Shown here in pieces: positions 53,859 to 62,978 of a stretch of DNA of 64,000 bases. Location: NCBI RefSeq assembly GCF_001625085.1, contig NZ_BDAW01000027.1:49504-113503 (forward strand), read 5' to 3'. How positions within the stretch are numbered: the stretch's first letter is position 1; each line of letters starts with the position of its first letter. The translations under genes and the position numbers were made by a program. The notes below the pieces were generated by a model. The model saw only the letters and a program-made list of their open reading frames with translations. It had not been told where the DNA came from and made no database searches. This DNA comes from Nocardia acidivorans NBRC 108247 (GTDB lineage Bacteria > Actinomycetota > Actinomycetes > Mycobacteriales > Mycobacteriaceae).

Positions 53859-55628
53859 TCAGTGATCTACGGGCGCGCAGCGGGCCTCCCATGCATTCGG
53901 CACGTCCTCGGCAAGTGCTGGTGCGCCGAGGACTTCATCGTCGAGCTCCAGTGCACCCAGAATCGCGGGGAGGTGGCCGGCCAGAGTGTCGATGGCGCGG
54001 CGCAGCTCCTGCTTGACGACTGTGGCACCGGCGGCGTCGAGCAGACCGCGGATGAGGTACCAGGCGACATGCTGATCGAGATAGTGCAGCGCGAATACAT
54101 CGCGGACTGCGGCGATCTCGGGACGATCGGCGTATCGGTGCAGCAACTGCAGCGCCTCTTCGGCGCAGTATGCCTCAGCGAGTTCCAGCGCCTGCGGTAT
54201 AACGGCCAGCCGCTCCGTGAGGTCTGGCGTACCCAGATACTGCTGGGCCTCGTGCACGATAGTCAGCGTGCGTGCGTTGAACAGGCCCATGCGATCGCCA
54301 GGATCGGCGGGATCGTGCAGTCCGGATTCGGGGGCGGGCTTGTCGGCCAAATGTCTGGCCAGCACCCGGCCGGCGACGGACCCCAAGACGTAGCAGTCGC
54401 CCTCCCCGGTGATCGCCGCGTGACAGACTCCCAGATAGTTGGCGACCCGGTTGGCGGAGAACATTCCCTGCGCGGCCAGTTTCAGGCGCGCGTCGGTCAC
54501 CGTGGCCAGGGCGTGGAGCTGGATGAAATGCTTGGCCAGCATCACCGATACGACGGTGTCGCGGTCGGTGAGATCACTGGTGGCGAGCCTGGTTTTGATC
54601 GCGTTGCCGTAGATCGTGCGGGCGAGTGTGCCGGCGAGATCGGTGAGCAGGGTTTCACGCACGTGCGGAAGATCGAGCATGAGGGGGGTTTGAGTGGGCG
54701 TCAGGGGCACCGTTCGTTGACTCGCGTACCTCAGCGCGATATAGAGCGAGGCGCGTGCTGCCGCATTCAGGCAACTGCTCAGCGCCAGGCGTCCCACCGT
54801 CAACTGGGAGATCGCCGAAGCGAACCCCCGTTTACGGCTGTCATCATCGCGCCAGGTCAACACCCCCTGGTCGTCGATGGTGGCCAGTCCGTTGCTCAGC
54901 CAAGCACTGCGCTTGACCCGCAGCTCTTCGAACTCGATGACCGAGTTGTCCATGATGACCAGCGGTTGATGGTCGAGCTGGGTGATTTTTACCCCAGGCG
55001 CCGGTGTTCCGTCGGCGCCGCGTAGTCGCGCGGCGAAGAGGTGCACGCCCTGGTCGACGCCGTCGGCGTCGATATAGCGGGCGCCAACGACACATACCCG
55101 AGAAACCGGAATGCCCACGGAGGGCATGAATTTCCGTGCCCGCGGGGTCGGGGTGTGGATGACGAATTCCTGGGCGGCCGGATCGTAAGTAGCCCGGGTC
55201 TGCATGAACTGAATGTTGGACCCGCACCCGAACTCGGTCAGTAGCATCACTCCGATAGCCGAGGCGTCGTCGAGATCCTCCAGATACGGTGCCGCGGAGC
55301 CGGAATCGGTCAGCGTGGCCAGGCTGCCGGAGGCCAAATTGTAGTGTCCCGAGATGAGCGGAATCAGGTCCGTCGCCAGGACCGCCGACCAGTCGAAGAC
55401 CGCGAACAGCTTCGGTAGATCGGTAGCGACATCCCGGGTGCTGCCGGTCTCTTGAACCAGGTACTTGAGGTGGTTGTAGGCGTTTTCCCGCCGCTGCTGC
55501 TGGCTCATGCGATCGGTGACGACGTAGTCCGGGCTGCTCAGCACCTGCCGGAGTTGCAGGTGGAATTGCGAGCTGCCGTGCCGCAGAACATCTGCCAATG
55601 TTCCTGTCGTCTGTGCGTGTGTATCCAT
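53859..55628 (-). CDS. Acyl-CoA oxidase/dehydrogenase-like flavoprotein
   Basis: A 589-residue protein of acyl-CoA oxidase size and layout. GVMLLTEFGCGSNIQFMQTR corresponds to the substrate/FAD region of the family. The middle domain has TPTPRARKFMPS (in place of the usual ARKWW) and VIEFEELRVKRSAWLSN. The C-terminal helical domain includes GEGDCYVLGSVAGRVL and a second domain typical of oxidases. It should oxidise an acyl thioester with FAD. Start ATG 55628 has AGGAGG six bases upstream. It lies on the same strand as the A-T-R gene but the IS4 relic separates them. A carrier-bound substrate is possible but unproven. Confidence 0.85.
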   Translation of the reverse strand: MDTHAQTTGTLADVLRHGSSQFHLQLRQVLSSPDYVVTDRMSQQQRRENAYNHLKYLVQETGSTRDVATDLPKLFAVFDWSAVLATDLIPLISGHYNLASGSLATLTDSGSAAPYLEDLDDASAIGVMLLTEFGCGSNIQFMQTRATYDPAAQEFVIHTPTPRARKFMPSVGIPVSRVCVVGARYIDADGVDQGVHLFAARLRGADGTPAPGVKITQLDHQPLVIMDNSVIEFEELRVKRSAWLSNGLATIDDQGVLTWRDDDSRKRGFASAISQLTVGRLALSSCLNAAARASLYIALRYASQRTVPLTPTQTPLMLDLPHVRETLLTDLAGTLARTIYGNAIKTRLATSDLTDRDTVVSVMLAKHFIQLHALATVTDARLKLAAQGMFSANRVANYLGVCHAAITGEGDCYVLGSVAGRVLARHLADKPAPESGLHDPADPGDRMGLFNARTLTIVHEAQQYLGTPDLTERLAVIPQALELAEAYCAEEALQLLHRYADRPEIAAVRDVFALHYLDQHVAWYLIRGLLDAAGATVVKQELRRAIDTLAGHLPAILGALELDDEVLGAPALAEDVPNAWEARCAPVDH

Positions 55629-55915
55629 AACCGACCTCCTACTCACTCGGTAGTTCAAACCTCTCTAGTGCCCGCTATACCGCTCGCGGTGATGCTGGCG
55701 AAATTCAATTTTGCATAATATTCGAGGCAAGGACGACGAGAAATCGTTCACTTCTGGCGATAAATACAAGTGAAGTGAAATGATAGTAGCGCCTTCCATA
55801 GAGCTCATTATCTCTGATAGTGGTTCACGTGGAGCACTTTGTGACGCATCGAGGGAATGCATCCGATGCATATTGAAGGCGGCGGACGTAACTGGCCACG
55901 AATCTCTATGGAATC

Positions 55916-56815
55916 GTGTCTCATGTCGCGGATTTCGCCTTGGCCAGTTTCTTGTAGCAGGTGAGTGCGGCTGCCGGTGTGAGGAAGGCGCAGAAGTGGA
56001 TGCCTGCGCTCGCACCGCTGGTTGAGCCGGTGGTAGCCGGTCAGCCACGAACATCGTGTGCGCGATGACCCAGCGGTGCCGCCAGAGGTGATCGGAGAGG
56101 TTCGCCGCCCCTTGCGAGCGATCCGGACGCCGATGCCGCAATCGCGAACCCATCGGCGCGGATCAGCGATGTCATATGCCTTGTCCGCGTGCGGTTTCGC
56201 GGGTCGGTGTCGGCGCGGACCGCGTCGGGAACGGACCGCGGGGATCGCCTTCACCAGCGGTTTCAACGCCTCGGCGTCGTTGGTGTTGGCAGCCGAAACA
56301 CCCACGGCCACGGGGATTGCCCCACGATCGGACAGCACGTGGATCGTGGAGCCGGCGATCGACCGGATTCGGAGCGGTCAGTTCGGAGCGGTCAGTTCGC
56401 CCCTCTTTCGGCTCGCACGCTCGCCGCGTCGATCACCACCCGCGACCGGTCGATCAAGCCTTGGTTGCCCTGCTCGTCGTGCACCGCCCGATGTAGACGC
56501 CGCCACAACCCGGCTTTGGTCCACACGGTGAACCGCCGGTGCGCGGTCGGCACGGTGACCCCGAACGACAGCGGCAGTAGCCGCCATGCGCAACCGCTGG
56601 TCAGCACGTACACGATCGCGGTGAACGCGGCCCGCTGGGCGGTCGGGGCAGTGCCGCCTCCTTTGCTTACGCGGGCTGAACTCGGCAGCAGGGGTTCGGC
56701 CAGCTCCCACAACTCATCAGGCACCGATCGGCGACAACGCGTCGACCACGGCCGGGCATCATGCCGCGCAACCGAATCCAACACACAGAAAACGAACCAC
56801 GACGACATGAGACTC
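55916..56815 (-). mobile_element. IS5-family insertion sequence, decayed
   Basis: About 900 bases bounded by inverted repeats GTCTCATGTCG (55918-55928) and CGACATGAGAC (56803-56813). Inside, frames on the minus strand give SVPDELWELAEPLLPSSARV, CAWRLLPLSFGVTVPTAHRR and VVIDAASVRAERGAN. They continue as IPVAVGVSAANTNDAEALKP, LTGYHRLNQRCERR, and finally AAALTCYKKLAKAKSA ending at TGA 55921. Several frameshifts separate these pieces. No target duplication is visible. The 287 bases to its left (55629-55915) are AT-rich and hold the flavoprotein promoter. Confidence 0.8.
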
Positions 56816-56871
56816 GGCCTTGTCTCTGTTGCCGATAATGTCTTCAAATTTCTCACCGGCGAGTCACTTCA

Positions 56872-58215
56872 TCACCGCAGCGCCTTTCGTATGACTGCAC
56901 GCAATTCGGCTGCGTGTTCTTCGGCGCCGGTGTTGCGCAGAGCGCGTACGGCGTCGTGGAGGGCGCGTTCGGTCCTGGCGGAACGGGTGACGGCGACTAT
57001 GCGAGCGGCGCTGGAAGCTGCCGCCAGAGCTTCGTCGCGCTGATGTCTCCTGGCTTGTGCGACGGAGAGCAGGGCTATGGCGCGGCCGAGGTCTCGCTGG
57101 TTGTCGGGTTGCCAATGCTCCAAAGCTGGTTCGAGAATGTTGATCGCGCGGTCAGGTTGGCCGAGCTCGAGCCAACAACCGGCTGCCTCCATGGCGATGT
57201 ACGCAGGGGTGCAGTAATGCGTCAGTTCGTCATCATCGGGGGCGTCGGCCGCAGCACTGTCGAATGCTTCTTCCAGTGCTGCGCTGCATTCTTGCGCCTG
57301 ACCGAGCCGAGCGTGGGCGTGGGCGACTTGGCGCAGTGCCAGGGCGCGCAGAGGCGGTGACAGTGCGGTGGTCGGTTCGTGGAGTGGGGCCCGCGCCAGT
57401 GCGATTTCGGCCCGCGGATCGTCACTATCAGCAGCGATGTTGCCTCGTCGGTGCAAAATGTAGGCGCGTAACTGCTGGTCCTCCGCCGCGCCGGTTATGG
57501 TGTGTGCCAACGCGGTCCATTCGGCGGCGGCGCGCTGATCACCGCCATCCTGATGAAGCCACCCGCGAAATTCGGCGAACCGAGCGTGCACTATTCGCAG
57601 TCTCGCGAGAGTACGACCACGGCTGGTTTCCGCAATGTCCTTGAGGAGTTCGATCTGATGGGCGACCAGTGGCAGTACGGAGTGTGGACCGATCAGCATA
57701 TCGGTGCGCACATACTGGTCGAGCGTAGCCAGAAGTGATTCGGCAACCATCGCCGTCGTCGGCGCCGCGGCGGATGGGATGTCTTTGCCACCGGGATAGG
57801 CAGTCACGCTGGGCAGTTCGGTATGCGGTACGTTGTCGTCGACTTCGAACCACAGCAATCCCTCTGGAATGCCGAGTACCCGTGCGTATCTGGTCAGCTT
57901 GTCGATATCGCGAACACGGGTTTGGCCACTCTCGATCCGACTGAGATGGCCCTGGGTGATCCCCAGCCGACCAGCGAGCTCTGCCTGAGGGAGCGGTCCG
58001 GCGCCGTGGACCGGATGGTGACGAAAGAGTTGGATCACGGCCCCGATATCCCTGCTGCGTAGGGCCGACAGCATCTCGCTTGTTCGCCATGCTGCGGCGG
58101 GCAGTTCTGGAACTCGGTCGTTTCCGCGACGACACACGGAGCAGCGCGGCTTCGAGTGGTCCCGGGCTAATCGCGAGCCGCATCCGCGACATAGTCGCCG
58201 GTCATTGATGGACAT
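56872..58215 (-). CDS. Zinc-ribbon/XRE-HTH regulator with TPR-like domain
   Basis: A 447-residue regulator. The first 32 residues form a zinc ribbon (CRGCGSRLARDHSKPRCSVC). An XRE helix-turn-helix follows at about 75-115 (QAELAGRLGITQGHLSRIES, GQTRVRDIDKLTRYARVLG). The rest is helical and TPR-like (WTALAHTITGAAEDQQLRAY, RQVAHAHARLGQAQECSAAL). Actinomycete regulators of this layout often sit near accessory loci; none of the targets is known here. It begins a new unit on the minus strand, 57 bases from the IS5 end, so the insertion lies in its 3' flank. Confidence 0.85.
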   Translation of the reverse strand: MSINDRRLCRGCGSRLARDHSKPRCSVCRRGNDRVPELPAAAWRTSEMLSALRSRDIGAVIQLFRHHPVHGAGPLPQAELAGRLGITQGHLSRIESGQTRVRDIDKLTRYARVLGIPEGLLWFEVDDNVPHTELPSVTAYPGGKDIPSAAAPTTAMVAESLLATLDQYVRTDMLIGPHSVLPLVAHQIELLKDIAETSRGRTLARLRIVHARFAEFRGWLHQDGGDQRAAAEWTALAHTITGAAEDQQLRAYILHRRGNIAADSDDPRAEIALARAPLHEPTTALSPPLRALALRQVAHAHARLGQAQECSAALEEAFDSAAADAPDDDELTHYCTPAYIAMEAAGCWLELGQPDRAINILEPALEHWQPDNQRDLGRAIALLSVAQARRHQRDEALAAASSAARIVAVTRSARTERALHDAVRALRNTGAEEHAAELRAVIRKALR

Positions 58216-58586
58216 AATAGCCCCTGCTACGGTCGAGCAATCGGCTCAAGGCGTTCCGCCTCGCTGAACCTTGCAAATGGGCGAGTCGGCTGACTCTGTA
58301 AGTTCATTGAGTGAGGTGAAGTCCGTCGCCGGAATCGGGTTAGACGGACTGCACCGATGTAGGGTCTGAGGTGGTAGGGTCTGAGGTTAGTAACAAGTTA
58401 GGGATTGGTTCAGGTGTATTCCAATGCAGCTTGTAGACGTTCTTGCATTTGCAAGCATGATTGACTAAACTGTACGCAACCACGTTGCGCATGTTTTGGG
58501 TAGTCAATCAAAGCACAAATGGAAGTCAAGTAAATCCTAATGCGGAGAAGTGTGACGCATGCAACTACCGCGACAGGTCGTGACGA
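58216..58586. repeat. AT-richer intergenic region with a tandem 14-base repeat
   Basis: About 370 bases without a gene, upstream of the XRE regulator. GTAGGGTCTGAGGT occurs twice, at 58359-58372 and 58374-58387, with one base between copies. Tandem copies at a 15-base period in a promoter region can be iterated regulator sites. The composition is clearly lower in GC than the genes around it. Confidence 0.45.
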
Positions 58587-58780
58587 TTATCGTTCTGTCT
58601 GGTCGGTATTTTTCGGGCGCACTTCGATGTATTCCGCAGACGTATAGAAGGCATGCCTCCAAAGGTTAAGCCCCGGAGCTTGAGTGCCGCCGGTTCCGTC
58701 CTCAAGCGTGCGGTCGTAGGCGGCCAGGTGTGCGAGTTTCTGGGCAGGGGTGAAAGCTGCGGCGCTTGCCGCCGCCAGGG
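58587..58780 (-). pseudogene. Possible IS3-type orfA fragment
   Basis: A frame containing TPAQKLAHLAAYDRTLEDGT is similar to the helix-turn-helix start of IS3-family OrfA proteins. The following residues do not continue the family pattern. No OrfB or terminal repeat is seen. This is a weak call on one short motif. Confidence 0.3.
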
Positions 58781-58902
58781 CGCAGCTGGGTCGAGTCCAT
58801 CCGATCATTGGCTGATGGCGCCACTCAACTGCCGCGTCGCCTGATCCGGGAATCCGCGAGCGAGCCACGCCGCGCAAGCTGATTCCACGTCCCCGCCCCC
58901 GA

Positions 58903-60352
58903 TCACTGTGAATCGACGGGCAGGAAAATGCCGCGTTCGACGAGCCGGGGCCCCATCGTGGTGGCCGTGGCGAGGACGTCGTCGACGCTGACTCCCTGTT
59001 GGGTGGCGAATTCGATGAGCTGTTCTCGCAGTGGACGCGCGGGGTCGTAGATGCCGACGATCGCGGCGACGAGTGGTTCTACCTTTCAGGTTCCGGCGCC
59101 GCCCGTGGTCCATCGTCAGTCGTTGGGTGCCGACCTGCCAGCCGTCAACACTGGCCCGGGTCGCGTCTTGGTGCAGGACGAGGCCCTCGGCGAGTTGGTA
59201 GCGTGCGTCGAGGGGATCGTGTGTCCCTAACCAGTCCTGGCGGGCGAACCACGGCGGAATGTGTGCTTTCCGGGGGTGTTCGGGTTGCCGGGGCATCTTC
59301 GACCCGCACGACCGGCGAGGCCGAGCCGCCGTTGCACGTGGTGACCACGCCGTAGCCGATCGCTTCGACGTGCTGGTCAGTGAACCGGTTCAGCCATGCC
59401 CGCCGCCGCGCGGGATCGGTGTCACGAGATTCCGCCATCCATGTGTCGACGTAGGTTTCGGCGGGGTGACCGAGCCTTCGACGACCGAGGCGTCCATGCC
59501 GGTGCCGCTCATCCATCCCGCGACTCGCTCGCTCCACTGCTCGCTGCGCACGTGCAGCCAGTGCGCCATGAACTGCAGGTACCCCCCGGTCAGTAGTTTG
59601 GGTGCCGCAGTGGCTAGTTCGGCGCAGATGCCGTCGCCGGGCCGACCCGAATCTCGGTAGAAGAAGTGGGGCTGGCCGGGGCCGACCACATAGGGCAGGT
59701 TGCTCACCACGAGGTCGAAGCGGCGACCGGCTCGACCATGTCCCCGTACAGCAATTCCCAGTCCAATTTGTTCAGTGCTGCGGTGGTCGCGGCGAATCTG
59801 AGTGCCCGCGTGGATAAATCGATGCCCGTGACCTGGTCGGCGTGGGTGGACAGGTGCATCGCCTGCACGCCACCCACCCCGATATCCAGGGCGGTGGCGA
59901 CGGGTGCGTGGATGATGGACACACTCAGGTTGCGGGAACTGGGGCTGACACACAACACATGGTCGGCCCTGATCGGACCTGGTGTCCCGGTGTCGGTCAT
60001 CAGATCCGCCATGATCCACCAGTCCTCGTATGGGTGCAGGTCCACACCGGCACGCACACCGCCCTCGACGGCTTCGACGAGCCCGCCGGCGTATGGCCTG
60101 CGCCAGCGGAAGGGGGGCCAGGGCGGCGGCTACCTGTGCAGTCGGCTCGGTCGTTCTGCAGCCGAACAGCCGGATCAGCACGCCCAGTTCGTCCTCGCCG
60201 ACATCGGCGGGCATCGCGTCCTTGTGCTGGTGGTAGGCCGTGGCGGCGTCTGCCCCGACCCGGCGGGAGACACTGGAGCTGGTGTAGTCCGCGCGCAGGA
60301 GATCCTCTCGCAGACAATCGATATCCGAGGATTCCAACAGTGGCTCGATCAC
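58903..60352 (-). pseudogene. Decayed class I SAM-dependent methyltransferase (PrmC/HemK-like fold)
   Basis: Pieces in changing frames follow one protein in order. They are REDLLRADYTSSSVSRRVGA, then VDLHPYEDWWIMADLMTD, then ALDIGVGGVQAMHLSTHADQ (SAM motif I, with GVGG for the usual GTGCG). These continue as FDLVVSNLPYVVGPGQPHFF (NPPY motif read as NLPY), YVDTWMAESRDTDPARRRAW, LNRFTDQHVEAIGYGVVTTC, and WFARQDWLGTHDPLDARYQL. The tail VERGIFLPVDSQ ends at TGA 58903. At least four frameshifts are needed. Intact homologues are about 500-residue actinobacterial methyltransferases of unknown substrate. Confidence 0.65.
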
Positions 60353-60399
60353 CGAGATCCTCCAAGGTGTCTGCGGGAAACAGGGAAGCGGCAGCGCGC

Positions 60400-60720
60400 A
60401 GCTGCGCCGATGTCACACATCAGCGCTGCCGTTTTCATGCGAGGAGTCACAGATTCACACAGTCGCCCGTGGTGAAGACAGAGGACGCAGGTTTTGGCCT
60501 GGGGGATCTTGTCGGCCCCGTAGAACGCGATGTTGGTCTTGAGCGCCACCGGGCCGAAGCCGGTGTCGGCGTTGATCTTGGTGTTGCCCGTGTCCACGTA
60601 CGGGAAAGTGGTGGGGAAGGTCGTCTTCATATCCGTCAGGGCATTGATGCCGAAAGGGAGGGCGCCGAGCACGTGGCGTCGGCTTGGACCGGAGTCGTGC
60701 CGTCGAGCCTGACCCCCTGG
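60400..60720 (-). other. Unrecognised coding fragment
   Basis: A minus-strand frame reads PFGINALTDMKTTFPTTFPY, VDTGNTKINADTGFGPVALK and TNIAFYGADKIPQAKTCV. The neighbouring frame upstream gives VRLDGTTPVQADATC. The composition is that of a real, probably secreted protein, but no start or complete end can be found and no family is recognised. It is probably the remnant of a gene cut by rearrangement. Confidence 0.35.
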
Positions 60721-60762
60721 ACCTTGCAGTTGAAGGAGTCGGCGTTGGCGGCAGGCGCCGCC

Positions 60763-61066
60763 ATCGATCCCCGCTACAAGCACACCGCGTACGTGTTCAA
60801 CGAACACCACGGCCATTGGAGCCGCGACGGGATCTGGTACTCCAACACCTCGTACGTGTGGCGTGGACCCAGCACCGACGAGCAGCCCGAAACCCACGGC
60901 ACGACTACTGCGACTACTGCGGACAGTACGGGCTCGAGCAGCTCGGCCCGCACTGCCCGGCCTGCGGTTCTGCGAACAATGCTGGCACGAATTCCCGCAC
61001 TGTGAATGCGAAACCCTCACCGGCACCGAACGATACGCCGACCTGACCTTCGTCGACATCGCCTGA
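60763..61066 (+). pseudogene. C-terminal relic of a class II glutamine amidotransferase, inverted copy
   Basis: The fragment IDPRYKHTAYVFNEHHGHWS followed by RDGIWYSNTSYVW matches residues of the amidotransferase encoded at 61998-62978 (VDPTFEQNAYVFNE, DGGIWYSNPGY). After one frameshift the zinc-ribbon tail appears (FCEQCWHEFPHCEC), matching CFACANPFPHCDC, and ends at TGA 61066. It lacks the catalytic N-terminus. It lies on the opposite strand to the intact copy, so the module was duplicated and one copy rearranged. Confidence 0.6.
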
Positions 61067-61321
61067 TCGGTTGCATCTCCCCGCGCTGCCGGGCTGTGAT
61101 GCTCGCCATGGCGCTCCCGAGAACCGGAGTCCACCCCATGATCCAGCGCACCGCCGGTGTCGATCGCACACCGAGCCAATACCTTCCGATCGCTCGTCAA
61201 ACCGCCGGGCGGCGGCCGTGAGGAAGACCGACCCGACCCGCTTCCTCGCCCGCCTGCGCGTCACACCCGGCTACGAACACGCAGTGCCCACACCACCATC
61301 AGCCGGAGTCCTCATCGTGGG
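61067..61321. other. Intergenic debris between relics
   Basis: About 255 bases. A short plus-strand frame from GTG 61218 (RKTDPTRFLARLRVTPGYEH) ends at 61340, but no family is recognised and it overlaps the end of the amidoligase gene. Nothing firm can be assigned. Confidence 0.3.
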
Positions 61322-62014
61322 CTATCGGGCCCACTCGTAACTCATAGGGTGGGTGACGATTTCGAACCCGCCCTGGTAGCCGATGGAACCGTCTTCCTTG
61401 AGATAGCCGAGATCGCCAAGGTGCTCGGCGGCGATCTCGGCGTAGGCTCGAAGGGAACGGCTCGGGGTTTTGATCTCGAGTTCCAACCCCAGAAAGACCG
61501 GACCCTCGCCGTGGAAGTAGGGGTCGGGTTTGTAGGAGTAGTCGTAGATGTGGTCGTCGCGGCGGTCGCGGTAGCACGAGGCGCAGTAGTCGTCGCTGGA
61601 GGTCAGGTAGTCGCAATCGCTGCATTCGCGGTACTCGTGTCGGCAGCTGGTGCACACCTCGGCACCGGTGTCGACGCTGCGGAGATAGCGCGACAGCAGT
61701 CGGCAGTCCGAGCACGGCCAGTAATGGTCGAGATGGCAGCTGTCGCACACGATGTCGCCGCTGACGGTCACCTCACCGGTGGTGGTGTAGCGCGCGCAAT
61801 ATTCGCATTCCGACCATCGCCGGGCGCATTCCGTGCACAGCACGCCGCCGTTGACGGTCTCGTGGATTTCGGCGACCGGTTCGCCGCAGTCCTCGCAGAA
61901 GGAGCGGTCATCGCAGGCTGGGCACTGAGGAGCGGGCTCGTTCAGGGGAGGGTCGTCGGGCAGCGGCGCGGAACATGTGCCGCACAACGCGATTGCATCA
62001 AGCAATTCGGGCAT
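61322..62014 (-). CDS. Truncated zinc-ribbon amidoligase-like protein
   Basis: A 230-residue product. The first 165 residues hold ten CxxC pairs (CGTC, CPAC, CEDC, CTEC, CEYC, CDSC, CSDC, CTSC, CSDC, CASC), enough for five zinc ribbons. The start of an amidoligase domain then appears: YKPDPYFHGEGPVFLGLELE, LGDLGYLKEDGSIGYQGGFE and IVTHPMSYEWAR, then a stop. The homologous gene at the right edge continues for about 165 more residues past this point, so this copy lacks the rest of the catalytic domain. ATG 62014 has GAGAGG about ten bases upstream. It follows the amidotransferase gene with a short overlap. Confidence 0.7.
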   Translation of the reverse strand: MPELLDAIALCGTCSAPLPDDPPLNEPAPQCPACDDRSFCEDCGEPVAEIHETVNGGVLCTECARRWSECEYCARYTTTGEVTVSGDIVCDSCHLDHYWPCSDCRLLSRYLRSVDTGAEVCTSCRHEYRECSDCDYLTSSDDYCASCYRDRRDDHIYDYSYKPDPYFHGEGPVFLGLELEIKTPSRSLRAYAEIAAEHLGDLGYLKEDGSIGYQGGFEIVTHPMSYEWAR

Positions 62015-62978
62015 GGGTGTATGACCTCTCTGAGCATGTGAAGGAGGCAGCAGGGAGCGCCGAGGACGAAACAGCGCGCATGGCGCGAAGGGGACGCGCG
62101 AATATTGCGCACCACCTGGTGGTTTCAGCACGCGATCGGTGAGAAGGCAGATGGGACATCTGCGATGTCGGCTCCGACAAGCGGTATGGCGGGGAGCCCG
62201 ACCAGAGCCGGATGGACTCGACTGTTGAAATCAGCGAATGGATTTGCGGTGCAGTGTCGGAGCGTTGTGTGCAGTCGCAGTGGGGGAATGGGTTGGCGCA
62301 TGCGAAGCACCAGCCGCAGCGGCCGCAGTAGCGTCCGCGGCGGCTGAAGTCGACGGCCCCGCAGCTTTCACACACATACAGCCACGCCCTCGCGCGCAGC
62401 AGCGCCCAGTCCGGGGGAGGCCGGTAGCCGGGATTGGAGTACCAGATCCCGCCATCCCAGATCCCGCCCGGTTCGTTGAACACGTAGGCGTTCTGCTCGA
62501 AGGTCGGATCGACAGTGAGGATCACGAGTTTGCTTGTCCCGAGCCACGACTCCAGCCCACGCCGGCCCTGATCGGTATCGAACGACCCGAAAGGCATATG
62601 CGACAAGTACGTTTCGGCCGCGATCCGGGTATCGGAGCGCGGATCGTAGGGGGCCGGTCGGACTCGCCTGGGCAGAACACCGTTGTGCGCCAGCACGGTG
62701 CGCCGGTCGCGGCCGAGCCGGAACGGATGGCAATTGTCGATACTCACCGCGCCGTGCGTGGCATAGCGACTGTGAAACAGCGCCGGTCGATCCGGATGGC
62801 GGGCACGCACAGCAATGAAATCGTCGAGGACCTCCTCGGCGTCCATCCCGCGCCCGACGAGAACACCGTCGGCGGTGACGACGGCGAACCCGTGGCCATC
62901 TCGGTTGACACGCGCGCCATTGAGCAGCGCGCTGAGTTCCGGTGCTATGCCGGGCGGGAAGAAGGTCAGCAGGCACAT
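61998..62978 (-). CDS. Class II (Ntn) glutamine amidotransferase with C-terminal zinc ribbons
   Basis: A 326-residue protein starting MCLL, so removal of Met exposes the nucleophilic Cys expected of N-terminal-nucleophile amidotransferases. Other motifs are NRDGHGFAV, FHSRYATHG, NCHPF and LAHNGVL, the usual glutamine-site set. This domain releases ammonia from glutamine. From about residue 205 come zinc-ribbon cysteines (CESC, CGRC, CFAC, CDC). The last 80 residues look like read-through, because the relic copy ends sooner. The ATG at 62978 lies 12 bases inside the upstream amidoligase gene, so the two are coupled. A GATase paired with an amidoligase would supply ammonia for amide formation. 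Confidence 0.85.
   Translation of the reverse strand: MCLLTFFPPGIAPELSALLNGARVNRDGHGFAVVTADGVLVGRGMDAEEVLDDFIAVRARHPDRPALFHSRYATHGAVSIDNCHPFRLGRDRRTVLAHNGVLPRRVRPAPYDPRSDTRIAAETYLSHMPFGSFDTDQGRRGLESWLGTSKLVILTVDPTFEQNAYVFNEPGGIWDGGIWYSNPGYRPPPDWALLRARAWLYVCESCGAVDFSRRGRYCGRCGWCFACANPFPHCDCTQRSDTAPQIHSLISTVESIRLWSGSPPYRLSEPTSQMSHLPSHRSRAETTRWCAIFARPLRAMRAVSSSALPAASFTCSERSYTHARIA

Noticed and set aside
53859..55025. Plus-strand frame of 393 codons
   Set aside because: It is antisense to the acyl-CoA oxidase-like gene, which has a strong ribosome site and family motifs.
61157..62041. Plus-strand 294-codon frame rich in Val/Ala/Gly
   Set aside because: It is antisense to the zinc-ribbon amidoligase-like gene, whose ten regular CxxC pairs cannot arise by chance.
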